DNA of 64,000 bases from positions 28,107,163 to 28,171,162 of the forward strand of contig CM075853.1 of the NCBI GenBank assembly GCA_037975125.1. Reading direction: 5' to 3'. Every line of letters begins with the position of its first letter. The stretch's first letter is position 1. Origin of the DNA: Latrodectus hesperus (lineage: Eukaryota; Arthropoda; Arachnida; Araneae; Theridiidae). The position numbers and the translations under genes are program-made. A model generated the notes under the pieces. It did not search any database. It saw only the letters and a program-made list of their open reading frames with translations, and had not been told where the DNA came from. Shown piece after piece: positions 20,195-32,847 of this stretch.

Positions 20195-20282
20195 AATTTG
20201 TTTACTAGAGATTTTGCATACTACATGGAATATAATACAATTTATAATCCATGTAGTGTGCTAAATCTCTAGTAAACAAATT
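20195..20282. repeat. Long hairpin, 35-nt arms
   Basis: Left arm 20195-20229 (starts AATTTGTTTACTAGAG) pairs with right arm 20248-20282 around an 18-base AT-rich loop. Only two positions deviate: one T/T mismatch, and one T opposite G that would be a wobble pair in RNA. Arm and loop lengths are in the range of animal microRNA precursors but also of small foldback transposons. No coding capacity. There is no evidence here for transcription. Confidence 0.9.
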
Positions 20283-20936
20283 CAAGGTAGATATTTAAAA
20301 AAAATTTTCGATAATGTTAAATTAAGTTTCAAATCAGCTATTGCTTTTAGTTTAAATTAATACAAATTAAATATTTTTATTAAAATCATTTTTATGGACG
20401 ATTTTATAAAAACAATAAATAACTTATTTTGAGTGATCTTCACTGAATTTTTATTTTGAAAAACATTTTCCTGACGGCATTATTATAATTAAGCATTTCT
20501 CTGATAGTTATTTGAAAATTGTGCAGCAAATTTGTCATTATTTATAATAATTTATCAAATTATTCATATAATGCTTTTATTTAACTGAGTGACTGTTAAT
20601 AATATGGAATATGGTAATATTTCTCTGAATTACTTTCTCATATGCATTAAAGAACACATAATTGTGAACACATAAACTTTACTTATTTTATAAATAATAA
20701 ACTTTAAAAGTATTATAAATTGTACTTATATCATTATCAGTTCTAATATAATTTCTACAGTTAACTCAATTTACAATACGTTTAATGATAAAAATTAATA
20801 AAGAAATTTTCTGTTAGTACTTAACAACTATTTTTGCTTTAAATTTATATCAGAATCGTCATGGAAGAGTCATAAAAGTTTGTTATTTATTTTGCATATT
20901 CATATTGAAGTAAAAATGTGTTATTTTATTTCAATA
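20283..20936. other. AT-rich non-coding stretch
   Basis: No recognisable element; low-complexity A/T composition only. Confidence 0.5.
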
Positions 20937-21114
20937 TGTTGTTGTTGCTGCTTATGACACTTGGACAAGCCAAGCTCGCTATGCCTTTGGCTGTGCGAAA
21001 TTAAGTCAGCATGGTGCGTCTTTCGTTTAACCAGAGAACCGCGAAGGTGAAAGTATGATTTTGCTCTAAACTCCTCCGATAGATGGCACCACCAGAGGAT
21101 CCACTCCCCTTGAT
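20937..21114 (-). mobile_element. SINE family A, 5'-truncated copy
   Basis: Reading the minus strand, the copy lacks the tRNA head. It holds the 3' body (GGTGCCATCTATCGGAGG at plus 21078-21095) and the conserved end GGCTTGTCCAAGTGTCATAAG, followed by a CAGCAACAACAAC tail (plus 20937-20953). It matches the copies at 6452-6872 and 47590-47983. Truncation at the 5' end is the usual result of incomplete target-primed reverse transcription. Confidence 0.8.
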
Positions 21115-22055
21115 TTCAATATGTAGATGCAGTAAGTGTTTGCTGCCAAGTAAAACAGTAATCAATTTTTTTGAATCTATCAGTGATATTTTTCTTTTTT
21201 ATTGAAATTTTTGTGTTAGCGATAATTTTTAATATATTGCCAGTATTCATGAATATCAAATTATTTGTCAAATTAAGCAATGAATCCGTTTTATAATAGT
21301 ATACCAAATAGTAAAAATATTTCAAAAGTTTTATTAAACAAAAATATTTTTATATTTCTTAACATATAGTACTATCGAGTAACTTTTCATTTTATTATAT
21401 GTTATTTCTTGAATAAGAATATATTTCAAAGTTCATAAGAAAACATGAGCAGAATTATTTTAAGAAAGAACGACAGATAAATAAAATATTTTGAAAGAAT
21501 GTCATAGAATTTGTAATTTATAAATATTTATTGCTTTAAAATATAAAATATGATGATACTTTCATTCGAATGTTCTACTGGTAAATCTGTGCAATCTTGA
21601 AAGTATTCCAAATAGTAAATATCAGGAGTCTCAGGGGCCTTAGAGAGGAATATTTAAAATTATATGTCTAGTCAAAGAATTTAGAACGACGTTTTTTTTA
21701 TATTTATTTTCCCATATCGGAATAATAAGAATTTCTATAAAAGGAATATAAAACCTTAACTTCTGAGGTTAATAAACGTTTTTCAACTAAATTTTCTAAT
21801 ATTATAAATTAAAAAATAAAATTGAATCTCTAATAATTTTTGGCAAGGGTGCTTTTTTCCATTTTAAAAAAAAAATGTGTTTTGTCTAGACGGTAAATAA
21901 CGCGTGGAATTTATATATGATTATATTTTTTACAATTAAAAATTTTTATACAAATTTTAACAAGAAAAAAGATACATTAAATTATAACATATTAGACTCT
22001 GAAAGAAATTGTTCATATGTTAAACCCAAATAAGGTGATAATAATTCATATGGCG
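21115..22055. other. AT-rich non-coding stretch
   Basis: No recognisable gene or element. A minus frame open at 21116-21325 has no domain and spans AT-rich sequence. Confidence 0.5.
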
Positions 22056-22292
22056 TTGTTTTTACTTATGACACTTGGACAAACCAATTTGTTTATGCCA
22101 TGAACTATACCAATTTAAAGTCAGCAGGATGCGTGTTTCGCTTAGAAAGTGTTTCACCACGAAGGTGAAAGGGGGATGTTTTTTCTAAACTCCCCCGTAG
22201 GATTCACTCCCACAATTTTGAGGTCAAATCTGGAAGGGGAGGAAATTCTTTCCAGACCATTGCACTCATGGTAACTGCTCAATATGGCTGAT
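22056..22292 (-). mobile_element. SINE family A, 5'-truncated diverged copy
   Basis: The minus strand carries the body from the GAGCAGTTACCATGAGTGCA region through AACTCCCCCGTAGG-like and CACCTTCGTGG-like segments to the conserved CATAAGTAAAAACAACG end. It is shorter than the copy at 6452-6872 and lacks the tRNA head. It has clearly diverged from its relatives at 20937 and 47590. Confidence 0.7.
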
Positions 22293-22904
22293 GTATAAGA
22301 ATATATTGTTTCAATGATTTATCGGAATAAAATTCCGAACATAAGTAATATTTTAGAACAAAATATAAAATTATAAATCTGAACTTGTGGCATTAAAAGT
22401 TGTTAACTTATGTTGAAAATTTCATTTTTGATTGCATGTGTTATTTTTTTTATTTATGAATCTAATAGTCTGTACTTCTCAGTCTGCAAAACCATTATTA
22501 GTTTTATTGCATGTCAAATAGAATTTAAGTTACTAGAATTTTAAAATGCGTCAAGTCTTTTGAAAAAGGGAAGATGAATTTGCATTTTCAAACCGGAAGT
22601 ATTTAAAAAATTGGTATTTTTATTTTTTACTAAGAAATTGATACGCTTTTCTATAATGTGTTGTTTAATAGCCATATGCATTGATTATATATTCGGAATG
22701 GATTTGCAACATCATTGATATCACAAGCAAGTCTATCACTTTAAAAATGATTTTCCGACAGCTTTAATTTAGACAAAATCTCCTACGTATCTATGTATTA
22801 TTTTTTTTAACAATGAATCCATTTATAATTTTAGAAAGAAAAATTCTATATTTAAACTATTTTGTATTTACAGTATTTTTTTGCTATGTTTAAAGTATTG
22901 AAGT
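22293..22904. other. AT-rich non-coding stretch
   Basis: Nothing recognised. Confidence 0.5.
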
Positions 22905-23236
22905 ATTTGGCATCCTGTACGACAAGATCGAAAGTTCTGCTTTTATTGCTGCTCATGAAAGAATCGACTTTATAAATCTTGGATTATACGGCACAGGTGC
23001 TGTATAATCCAGGATTTCAAAATCTGAATTTTTTATGGCGATGAAGGAATGTTGCTAAGATGACGTACGCGATGACGTAAATACTAAGGTAATAAAAATA
23101 GAATTTTCAGCATAATTCTTATAGGTATCCTTATCTATGACGTTATAAAAATGAGGTTGCCAGATCCATAAGAAAATTCACCAAAAAATCGCCAAACTCA
23201 GAATTTGGCATCCTGGATTATACGGCAACTGTGCCG
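22905..23236. repeat. Palindrome-bearing unit bracketed by a 13-bp direct repeat
   Basis: ATTTGGCATCCTG occurs at 22905-22917 and again at 23203-23215. Inside lies a hairpin with 21-base arms, 22974-22994 and 22997-23017 (core GGATTATACGGCAC, two G/T-type mismatches, 2-base loop). The core GGATTATACGGCA reappears at 23215-23227 just after the second direct repeat, again followed by an inverted TGCCGT. No open frame of note. This could be a small non-autonomous DNA transposon or foldback element; no family is recognised. Confidence 0.6.
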
Positions 23237-23347
23237 TGATTTATTGATTTTTATTTTTTATGCGCTTTTTCTTCTTGTATACGCGCACTCTCATATTTAT
23301 CATCAAAATATTTCTTGTGAATTTCCAGCTAAGAACAATTTTATCAG

Positions 23348-25420
<2,073 letters not shown>

Positions 25421-26253
25421 TTCATTCATAATTGTATAAATAAGGAAATCCATTCTTCATATGTATGAAAAGATTCTTTTATGTATTGTATGTTATAAGC
25501 ATTTTGTTTGTAAAAGTGGTTTTGCATTATTTATTTTTACTAAATAAAATTTGATGCAATTCCAAAACAATTGATGAAGTATTTACAAAATTTTAACATA
25601 ATTTTTACAAAATCAAATCTTATGATAACATACTATTTATCAATATTTAAATTTTAAAAGAAAAGATATAAATTGTATTCTTCAAAATACTAATCAGTTT
25701 TTTGAATGTTTTGGTTTTAGTTTTTGGTTTTTCAACCAGAATCTTAGCTGATTTCTTCTTTTCAAAGGTAGTTATATATTTCAGTAGTTTTATTGTATTA
25801 AAAAATATGTTTCATGACTAGATGCTCACATTACCCACCAATAACGTTTATCTTTTGAAACGTATTCTTCTGAAAATGTATAACAGATAATAACAAAATT
25901 TTTACAATTTCAATTTAATCAAGTAAAATATTTTTCGTGATGTTGTTAAATATGTTAGGTTAAGATAATTATTGCAAAACGTAAAGTATTATAATATATC
26001 TACAGAAAGCACTATTACGCAATAGATCCTAAATACACTGACTCAGACATTGTAATATTATTAGAAGGGTATATTCTTCAGATCCCTGTGAATTAACTTT
26101 CACATTCATTCTTGACTACATAAGATACATTTAAATTGGTATACAATTTTATGACAGTAACCTTTGAATAACTGGTATGAGAGGGCTACATAGAAATAGG
26201 AATAATTTAATTCGGAATTTATATTGTTAATCGTTGATCTAAGTTCTCGAATG
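25421..26253. other. AT-rich non-coding stretch
   Basis: Nothing recognised; AT-rich. Confidence 0.5.
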
Positions 26254-26515
26254 ATTAGATCTCACTATGACTTTGTGGTAGAGCACCATTCTTTGGAGGT
26301 AATGTTTACGGGTTCAATTCCAGCCATTGTTCAACAACTGAAGATAAATGTTGGGCTTTTGCCTTCTGCATGCACGTTTGTCAGAGTGGGTATATGGGAT
26401 TGTTCCAAGTTTCATTCCTTACAATACGTGAATACTGTTGTCCACTATCACATGCAAAAAGGTCTCACTTTTAAAGTCCATTATGAATTGCCTTAGCAAT
26501 TAGAAAGTCAATAAC
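26254..26515 (+). mobile_element. tRNA-derived SINE-like unit, family E
   Basis: The head has an A-box-like TTTGTGGTAGAGCAC (26272-26286) and an exact B box GGTTCAATTCC at 26311-26321, spaced as in a tRNA gene. The acceptor stem does not close well and the sequence runs on into a non-tRNA body (ATGTTGGGCTTTTGCC, GTCAGAGTGGGTATATGG), so a SINE or tRNA pseudogene is more likely than a working tRNA. The body differs from family A. The 90-codon frame across it is incidental. Confidence 0.55.
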
Positions 26516-26696
26516 GGGGTATCAAAGAGTTACTATCGATTCATAGAAGGTAATATAATTTTCATCATTTGTCTAAAAAATTGAAATTCCTAATACAAAC
26601 GTTTCTAATTAAGTCCTTGGTTTGAAAATATATTATTTTTAAGCATTATTATATACGAGTTTAGTAACACTTTATTCAGAACTTGAATGTTTAGAT

Positions 26697-28560
26697 CAGT
26701 GATTCTTTATGTGTTGGGCATAGAACTTTCGGAGGCGCGAGTACACTAAAGGAAGCACGTGTTATCCTCAAGTGTTATTTAAAAAAATGACTTATTAAAA
26801 CATTTTACTAAATTAAAAACAAGTTTAATAATGATTTGTGAGTTTCTGGTGTGACAGAGCAAAGTTTATCGAAGAAAGAATTAATTTTAAAAATAGGCGC
26901 TCTCAGCTCTTTTCTTATTGTCTTCAAAGAATGCATAGCAGAAAGTCCCGTTTCCCAAAGGTAGGATATTAAAAATGGTAATAGATCGCGAAATGTCTTT
27001 CTTTTAAAACAGAAAATTCATTATCTACTCATGCCCAAATTTCCAACAGAGACTTATTTTTAAATTATATTTTCGTTTCGCTACTTTTTGTTTAGTCTAA
27101 GAAAGTTTCCTCCTATAAAATTGAAAGTCCTTTGGCAGTAATGTGAAATGGATTTATAATGCGCTAGTAACTTGCTATCTGTTTGTTGTTAGCAAAAAAA
27201 TATTTTTTATAATTATTTGCCAGTATGGCTAACATTTTCCTGGTTAGAAATTTTTTGTTAGCAAACAACGTTTACATGCTGTTCTTCACCCTTGTAAGTT
27301 TTAACACAATCATCCACAATTGCAAACATTGTCAGGTATTTTTGCTTTAACTTAATGCTCCCCAATTCCAATTATCCATACAAAAGCGTTGACCTTATTA
27401 ACTTTAGCATACGTATTCAACATATGTGTATTTTATCCTTAAAGTTGAAGATTCAAGGTATTTAATTTCTTAATCATGTTAACCACGAGCCTCAATTTCA
27501 TCACAAATAAACCAACGAGAAAAATTAAGGATTCAGTTCTACTTTCTTCTGGGAAAATGATGATATCTTATCTTGATTCATAAACACGTTGCAAAGTTTT
27601 CCAATAGAAAACCATCTAGACTCATAATTAAATAATAAAGCTAAATTAACTGCACCCATGCCTTTACAAAGTGCAAAAAAGATTCTTTATTTCAGGGTTT
27701 TCATGTTTATGTAACTTTTGTTAACGGCAGTTACCACCGTGGTAAACATAATACTCTGACCAATAGTCATTCTTTGGAAGTCAGAGCTTTTGTATGAATC
27801 ATACAATATTGTCCGACACAGTGTGATAATTTGTGCTTTACAAGTATTTGTATACTTTAAAATCTTCCAGAAATAGAGCGTGCATCATCTGTGCATTATG
27901 CGACTCAATATTTCCATTCTTTGAGTTTGCCTCATTCTTAAAATTATTAAAAATAATTAATGTGCGAAAGCTGTTGCTTTGAGTTCTGTTGGTTTGCAGA
28001 TAAGTATTCTTCTACAATTGAGAGATCAAGCATAGGTAAAGAAATGAATATATTTATTATATCCGTTGTCTCATATCAATCTGTCTTGAGATTAATTTGA
28101 CATGCAACTTCGAGGAATTCTGACACTTCAGTTCTATCACCAATTCAACTGGCGAGAGTATCACTTGCAAGGGGTAATTGATTCCAGTTTTTTTGCAAAA
28201 TAATCTCCGAATATAGTTTCTACTATCTCATTTGCTGCTGCAAAATATGCTCTTCACCAACAGCATGAGGATTTTTGTAACTGGTATTTTATATGAAACT
28301 TTGTACGAGGTAATATAAACTTTCCTTTCTCAAATTATTTTTAAAAGATAGTTTTTATTTTTATATGATTTAATTTTAATTCGAAGAATTCTCTGGATTT
28401 GTTGACGCAATCACTTTAATGCATTCCCAAATCTCATTTAAGTTTATTAGATATCATGCTATTTGATGCCGACATTTTAGAGTCAATGATACACACAGGG
28501 CATTTCTTCTTCAGTTACTTCAGTACTGGTGAACCCAAACTAAAGTATTCTGGAGAAAAT
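26697..28560 (-). pseudogene. Decayed BED-finger / hAT transposase (ZBED5-like)
   Basis: No long frame survives, but reading the minus strand in shifting frames gives a collinear series of hAT-superfamily pieces. In order: a BED-type region with FGFTSTEVTEEEMPCV (28537-28490), SNSMISNKLK and NKSREFFELKL (to 28372); KNPHAVGEEHIL (28277-28241); ADDARSISG then HCVGQYCMIHTKALTSK (27895-27775); NYESRWFSIGKL (27640-27590); LNTLNLQL and YAKVNKVNAFVW (27480-27385); and the C-terminal dimerisation region SYLWETGLSAMHSLKTIRKE (26968-26890). The order matches ZBED5/SCAND3-type proteins, which are domesticated or recently active hAT transposases. CAGTGATTCTT at 26697 resembles a hAT terminal repeat on the 3' side. 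Stops and frameshifts throughout make it a dead copy. Confidence 0.8.
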
Positions 28561-29050
28561 AATCAAGATTTTATTTTAGGAACTGAGTCTTCTTTGAGAA
28601 CTTGTTGATGCTTGACTATTGTCAAATTCTCACTTACGCTTGCTTAAAAACTACCATTGATTCTGTTTAAATTTGTTATCGTGAATATTTAATATGGTGA
28701 TTTGTAATTAATGGGAAAACCTATAATATACAAATTCACGATAGATTTGATAGCGATGAAATGAGTGACTCGAATGAGACTGGCTGGAATTGAAACTGGC
28801 ATTATCGAACGTTCCCCTCCCCCCTATGAGAGAACTTGTGCTCAAAACTGCAGATATTAGAGACAGCATTTTGTTGACATTCCAAATTTTTGCCCACAAA
28901 TCAGAATTTCATGCAAAATCGCAAGTATGTCCGAAATGGTGGACACAAGAGCAATGAAAAGGCAACAGATTCTTGTTTTATCAATACAGAAGATGGATCT
29001 TATCAAATGTCAATAAATTTTAGCGTTAGTGATTTCTAGGTTTAAACTTT
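28561..29050. other. Probable flank or 5' part of the hAT relic
   Basis: Moderately GC-richer than the surroundings, with a C-run (CCCCTCCCCCC) near 28814-28826 and a 63-codon minus frame at 28708-28899 without a recognisable domain. It may be the decayed 5' end of the hAT element, whose second terminal repeat I could not find. Confidence 0.35.
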
Positions 29051-29212
29051 AGGGCGTAATATAGATTTAGAGCCTAAATACTCAATCTATATTACATTTT
29101 TGTACATTTTATTGTATGTAGTATAGGTTTAGAGCATAAGATAGGGCGTAGTATAGATTTAGAACCTCGATACTCAAACTATATTACTTTTCTGTACATT
29201 TTATTGTATGTG
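29051..29212. repeat. Two-copy tandem repeat, 92-bp period, each with a hairpin
   Basis: Copies start AGGGCGTA at 29051 and 29143 and run to ATTTTATTGTATGT about 70 bases later. The first contains an exact 11-bp inverted repeat (29057-29067 with 29084-29094, TAATATAGATT). The second keeps it with substitutions. No coding capacity. Confidence 0.8.
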
Positions 29213-29467
29213 GAGGCTCCAATCAAAATTATGATGGAAAATTGGTCTATGAATACTGAAATGTTTGGAAGTGCTGGTTTAAATAATTACTGGTCATTAC
29301 AATGTTATCATCTCTAGAGTAAATTCCAAACAGATAATAGTTACTGTGAAATGAAATATTTCAAATTTGGTGGACATTTCTTATATTAAATATAAAAATG
29401 TAAGAGCTATAAAAATTTATTCTTTTTTGTTTAATATTTGCTTTATTTATTTTTATTTACAAATGCC

Positions 29468-29690
29468 TGTCGTTTAGCCGCTAGGCCATTAGACAACGGG
29501 CTTTTGAATATCTTGCAACACGACAACATAAATCAGATAGTGCAAAGCACTCGTCCAAATGTGAAGCAGTCATGACATGTCCAGACATACAAAGAGAACA
29601 CGCAGGGGTTCCACAGTGTTAAAACGGGAGACATGGGCACGGAGACAGTCGCGACCAGTCAGCATTCTAAATGTAGCAACTTTATTTATT
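29468..29690 (-). pseudogene. 3' end of a Jockey-like non-LTR element
   Basis: The minus strand reads ATFRMLTGRDCLRAHVSRFN (29688-29628). After a one-base frame change it reads CSLCMSGHVMTASHLDEC, a C-x2-C-x9-H-x3-C knuckle, then FALSDLCCRVARYSKARCLM and a stop. This is the standard C-terminus that follows RNase H in arthropod Jockey-like elements. An A-rich AAATAAAAATAAATAAAG tail follows below 29465. Only about 220 bp survive, a severely 5'-truncated insertion. Confidence 0.7.
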
Positions 29691-31018
29691 TATTTCACGT
29701 TTATATTTGCTTTATTTATTTCACTTTAATTAACATAGTTGTAATTTTAAACTATCAAACAATTTTATAAGTCACAATATATTAATTGGTCCAGAACAAA
29801 ATGTTATGCATCCATTTTCGATATTGAATAACAAATATTATGAATAACATGAACAATAACAAATAACATGAATAATAAATAATTTTGAAAAATAAATGCA
29901 CAAAGTATAATAACACATAATTTAGTATACATATTGTAATTCAAATTAGTTATGATGCACGAATAAATATATAAATATTCTAGTCAGCAAAGTACTTGAA
30001 ATCCTTCCTTTATTAAAAAACGCAGTTTCGCAGCCGTCGAAAGAATGAAATATTGACTGTTTACTAATATATTAGTATGATATAATCTGCTTATAATTTT
30101 GAAAATAATCATTATCCGAAAAAAATTACTGCTCTAAAATATTTTGCTAAAATAGCATAAAGTTGATGATAGCATGCAAATAGCGTATAAAATAATTAAT
30201 TTCGTAGGAAATTAATTATATTTCACATCAAACAACATTATAAGTAATATATTAATTTTTAAAAAATAAAAACAATATTAATTAACCTTTACAATTATCA
30301 CCATTCTATATATATGAAAATAATGATTTTTTTCTTTTATTAGCTTTAGAATTTATGATTAAAATATTTTTCTCTTATGTTTTTAAAATCAAATACATTT
30401 TCTTATTCTTTCTTTTATTGTTTTCTAAAATGAAAAATCATTATGTAATCTTTAAGTTATTTCAAAATTAACTTTATGCACGACTTTTAATGAAATGTTT
30501 TAGAAATGTATAGTCTTTTTTTCATAAATAAAAATGTACTGTAAAAACTCAGAGGAAGAATATTTGACATTAATAAAGAAAAAAATATTTTCTTATACAA
30601 AACTAACGCAGAGACTATAAAAAACAAAAGAAATTTATAAGATTTTTATAAGAAAAAAAAAGAATCATAATGCTCTTCAAAGATATTTCGAGTTTAAATC
30701 AATCGATTTCATTGATAAAGTTTTGTCCATTTTACTTTAAAATAAAATGTCCCTTTATAATTAATGAAACAATATTTTATTTTGTTCATTTCATAATTTT
30801 TTTTCTATTATACAGGATTCATAATATTCTGAATATAAAAATATTACACATAGTTAATATTTTGCTAACGCTTAAAAATGTAAATTAAATATAAAATATT
30901 AGGTCTGCAATTTTAGTTCTTTCAATTGTTTTCCTTTTATTAAACTCTAAAATAAAGTAAAATAATTTAAAATATTGTTAATATAAAAACATTAAAATGT
31001 ATTTAATTCACTTCTTAA
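29691..31018. other. AT-rich non-coding stretch
   Basis: Includes short direct repeats of AATAACATGAA/AATAACAAATA near 29827-29882 and an open AT-rich frame at 30670-30888 without a domain. Nothing else is supported. On the minus strand an AATAAA motif near 30938-30943 lies downstream of the next candidate exon. Confidence 0.45.
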
Positions 31019-31172
31019 TCATTTAGTCATAGATGTTGAAGGGGATATTTTTGAGATATGATGGAACAAAAATATTTCAATACGCAGAACATTTATAAAT
31101 TTCTTCAACTGGTACAATAAATAACACTGGATTTTGTTTTTTCCTATAACCATACAGAATTTATAACCAAAC
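31019..31172 (-). CDS. Candidate terminal host exon, unknown protein
   Basis: On the minus strand a branch-site-like TACTAAT sits about 20 bases upstream of TTTGTTTTTTCTTAG, a strong 3' splice site ending at 31173. From 31172 one frame stays open for about 50 codons (FGYKFCMVIGKNKIQCYLLY, then QLKKFINVLRIEIFLF) to a stop at 31019-31021. An AATAAA lies about 80 bases beyond the stop. The predicted product is basic and hydrophobic and I cannot assign it. A chance frame cannot be excluded. Confidence 0.3.
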
Positions 31173-31838
31173 CTAAGAAAAAACAAATGTATTAGTATTT
31201 CTGTCATCATAAATTATAAAAAGAGATGTCTTGTTTACAAAATGGGAAAATATAGGCAAATAAATTTAGCTTTCAAGTTTTACTTTTGTTGTAAAACTAT
31301 GAAAGAATATTTATGAAACTACACTCTTGTCCCTTGCATTGTTGATAACTCTGATGTGCATGTCTTTTACTTATTTAAGGTTTAATCATTCATTTTATAC
31401 TCTAAAACGATATTACGAATTAAATATTTCAAAGCTGTAAATTTTGTAAACATTATATATTATTTGAGAAGGTGATGATGATGGTGTTTCATATGATGAT
31501 GATGTTTGAGAAGGTAAAGGTATGTTTTTAATATTTATGTGTTTTTAAACAAAATCAGATTTTAGAAAATAGTCATTTAAAACACAAATTGAGGAAAAAA
31601 TATAGTTTGAAATGTATAAATTAAATAACTAGAAAACTTTTAGAAAGGATTATGTATATACTTTTCATAGTAAATAAATTAGTCTACTCAAATATAATCA
31701 ATATTTAATGAAAATATAATATAACTTGACGGGTTTCTTACGAAATGCACACGTTATGTTGGTGGTTTGTATACTTTTCCTACATTATGGCAGTTATATA
31801 ATAATTATCGTTAATTAATCGTCTTTTATGTTTCACAG
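31173..31838. other. AT-rich non-coding stretch
   Basis: Contains a short (GATGAT)n-like patch with TTTGAGAAGGT repeated at 31462-31472 and 31504-31515. Otherwise nothing recognised. Confidence 0.5.
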
Positions 31839-31936
31839 CCGATGAAATGTTTCTAACAGGAAGCATACTATTCCCAGACAATTTATTCATTCAACAACGA
31901 ATAACGGTGGAAATGCAATTTAGCATACTCAAAAAG
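31839..31936 (+). CDS. Candidate internal host exon, unknown protein
   Basis: A pyrimidine-rich TCTTTTATGTTTCACAG ends at 31838, and AAG|GTAAGAG begins the downstream intron at 31937. The 98 bases between are clearly richer in GC than the flanks and open in one frame. Two bases complete a split codon, then 32 codons read DEMFLTGSILFPDNLFIQQR followed by ITVEMQFSILKK, ending in phase 0. Both splice sites fit the animal consensus well. No neighbouring exons of the same gene could be found on this strand, and the protein is not recognised. This is the best single exon candidate in the window. Confidence 0.45.
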
Positions 31937-32201
<265 letters not shown>

Positions 32202-32523
32202 GTGGTTTTATATTGAGTGGTAAATTCACATCATATTTAAAACACATATTATTTAATGCTCGTATAAATTAATGAATAAAAATAAGAATATTAGGATTAG
32301 AAAGACCCATATATTTTCAAATAGTCAATGATAATAAAAGACAGTCTTAATATCGAAAACAAATTATCTGCTGTAATTTAAAAAACTTTAAAGTTAATGA
32401 TATAAAAATTCCGAAATTATGGAAAGATATCTTATTAATCAATAGAAAGAGTTTATCTTTCCACCTTTGATTTAGAGAAATAAATGTCATATTAGATTAA
32501 AATAAACATGTGACAACAATTGT

Positions 32524-32531
32524 AACAGAGT
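32524..32531 (+). repeat. Target-site duplication, left copy
   Basis: AACAGAGT, matching 37513-37520 exactly. The similarity may extend to 12 bases with one mismatch (AACAGAGTTATA against AACAGAGTCATA), which would move the element start to 32536. Confidence 0.75.
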
Positions 32532-32847
32532 TATACCTGGAACCAGGGGGTATGGGTACCCCTCTGGGGCTTGAGCTAGCCACCAGGCGCATCAGTAGGT
32601 GGTGGATAACTGAACGTCCTGTAGGAATGACAGGATAGCCTTGAATATAGAATAAAAGGCCGCGAACCAGCTCCCGTAAACCTTGGTGTTATGCGTTCCG
32701 TGCCTAGGGCTAATAGGCACCACGGTATTGGTGTCTTAACGGAGCCTCTAGTTGCCTGGCGAACTTCTAGAGTAAATTGCCTTGCCCAGTAACTCAGGCA
32801 ATGCTGGGTGGACTGTCATATTACCTGAGCTTATTAACTGTTATTAT
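32532..32847 (+). promoter_or_regulatory. Structured 5' UTR of the LOA-like element
   Basis: GC-rich leader with a dense series of local inverted repeats: CCTGG/CCAGG at 32536-32547, GGGTA/TACCC at 32548-32563, CCCC/GGGG at 32562-32572, CCACC/GGTGG at 32579-32604, and GTGCCTA/TAGGCAC at 32700-32720. Non-LTR elements carry internal promoters and some carry self-cleaving ribozymes in this position. I could not fit a complete HDV-like fold by hand, so the function is open. Confidence 0.5.

Noticed and set aside
26224..26496. 90-codon plus frame as a host gene
   Set aside because: It spans a tRNA-like head with A and B boxes, so the openness is incidental to a SINE-like unit.
29040..29212. CRISPR-like direct repeats
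   Set aside because: Only two imperfect copies, no spacer array, and the context is a eukaryotic genome with transposon relics.
29468..29500. A-box-like TGGCCTAGCGG on the minus strand suggesting another tRNA head
   Set aside because: There is no B box at the right spacing and the segment is explained as the end of the Jockey-like coding sequence.
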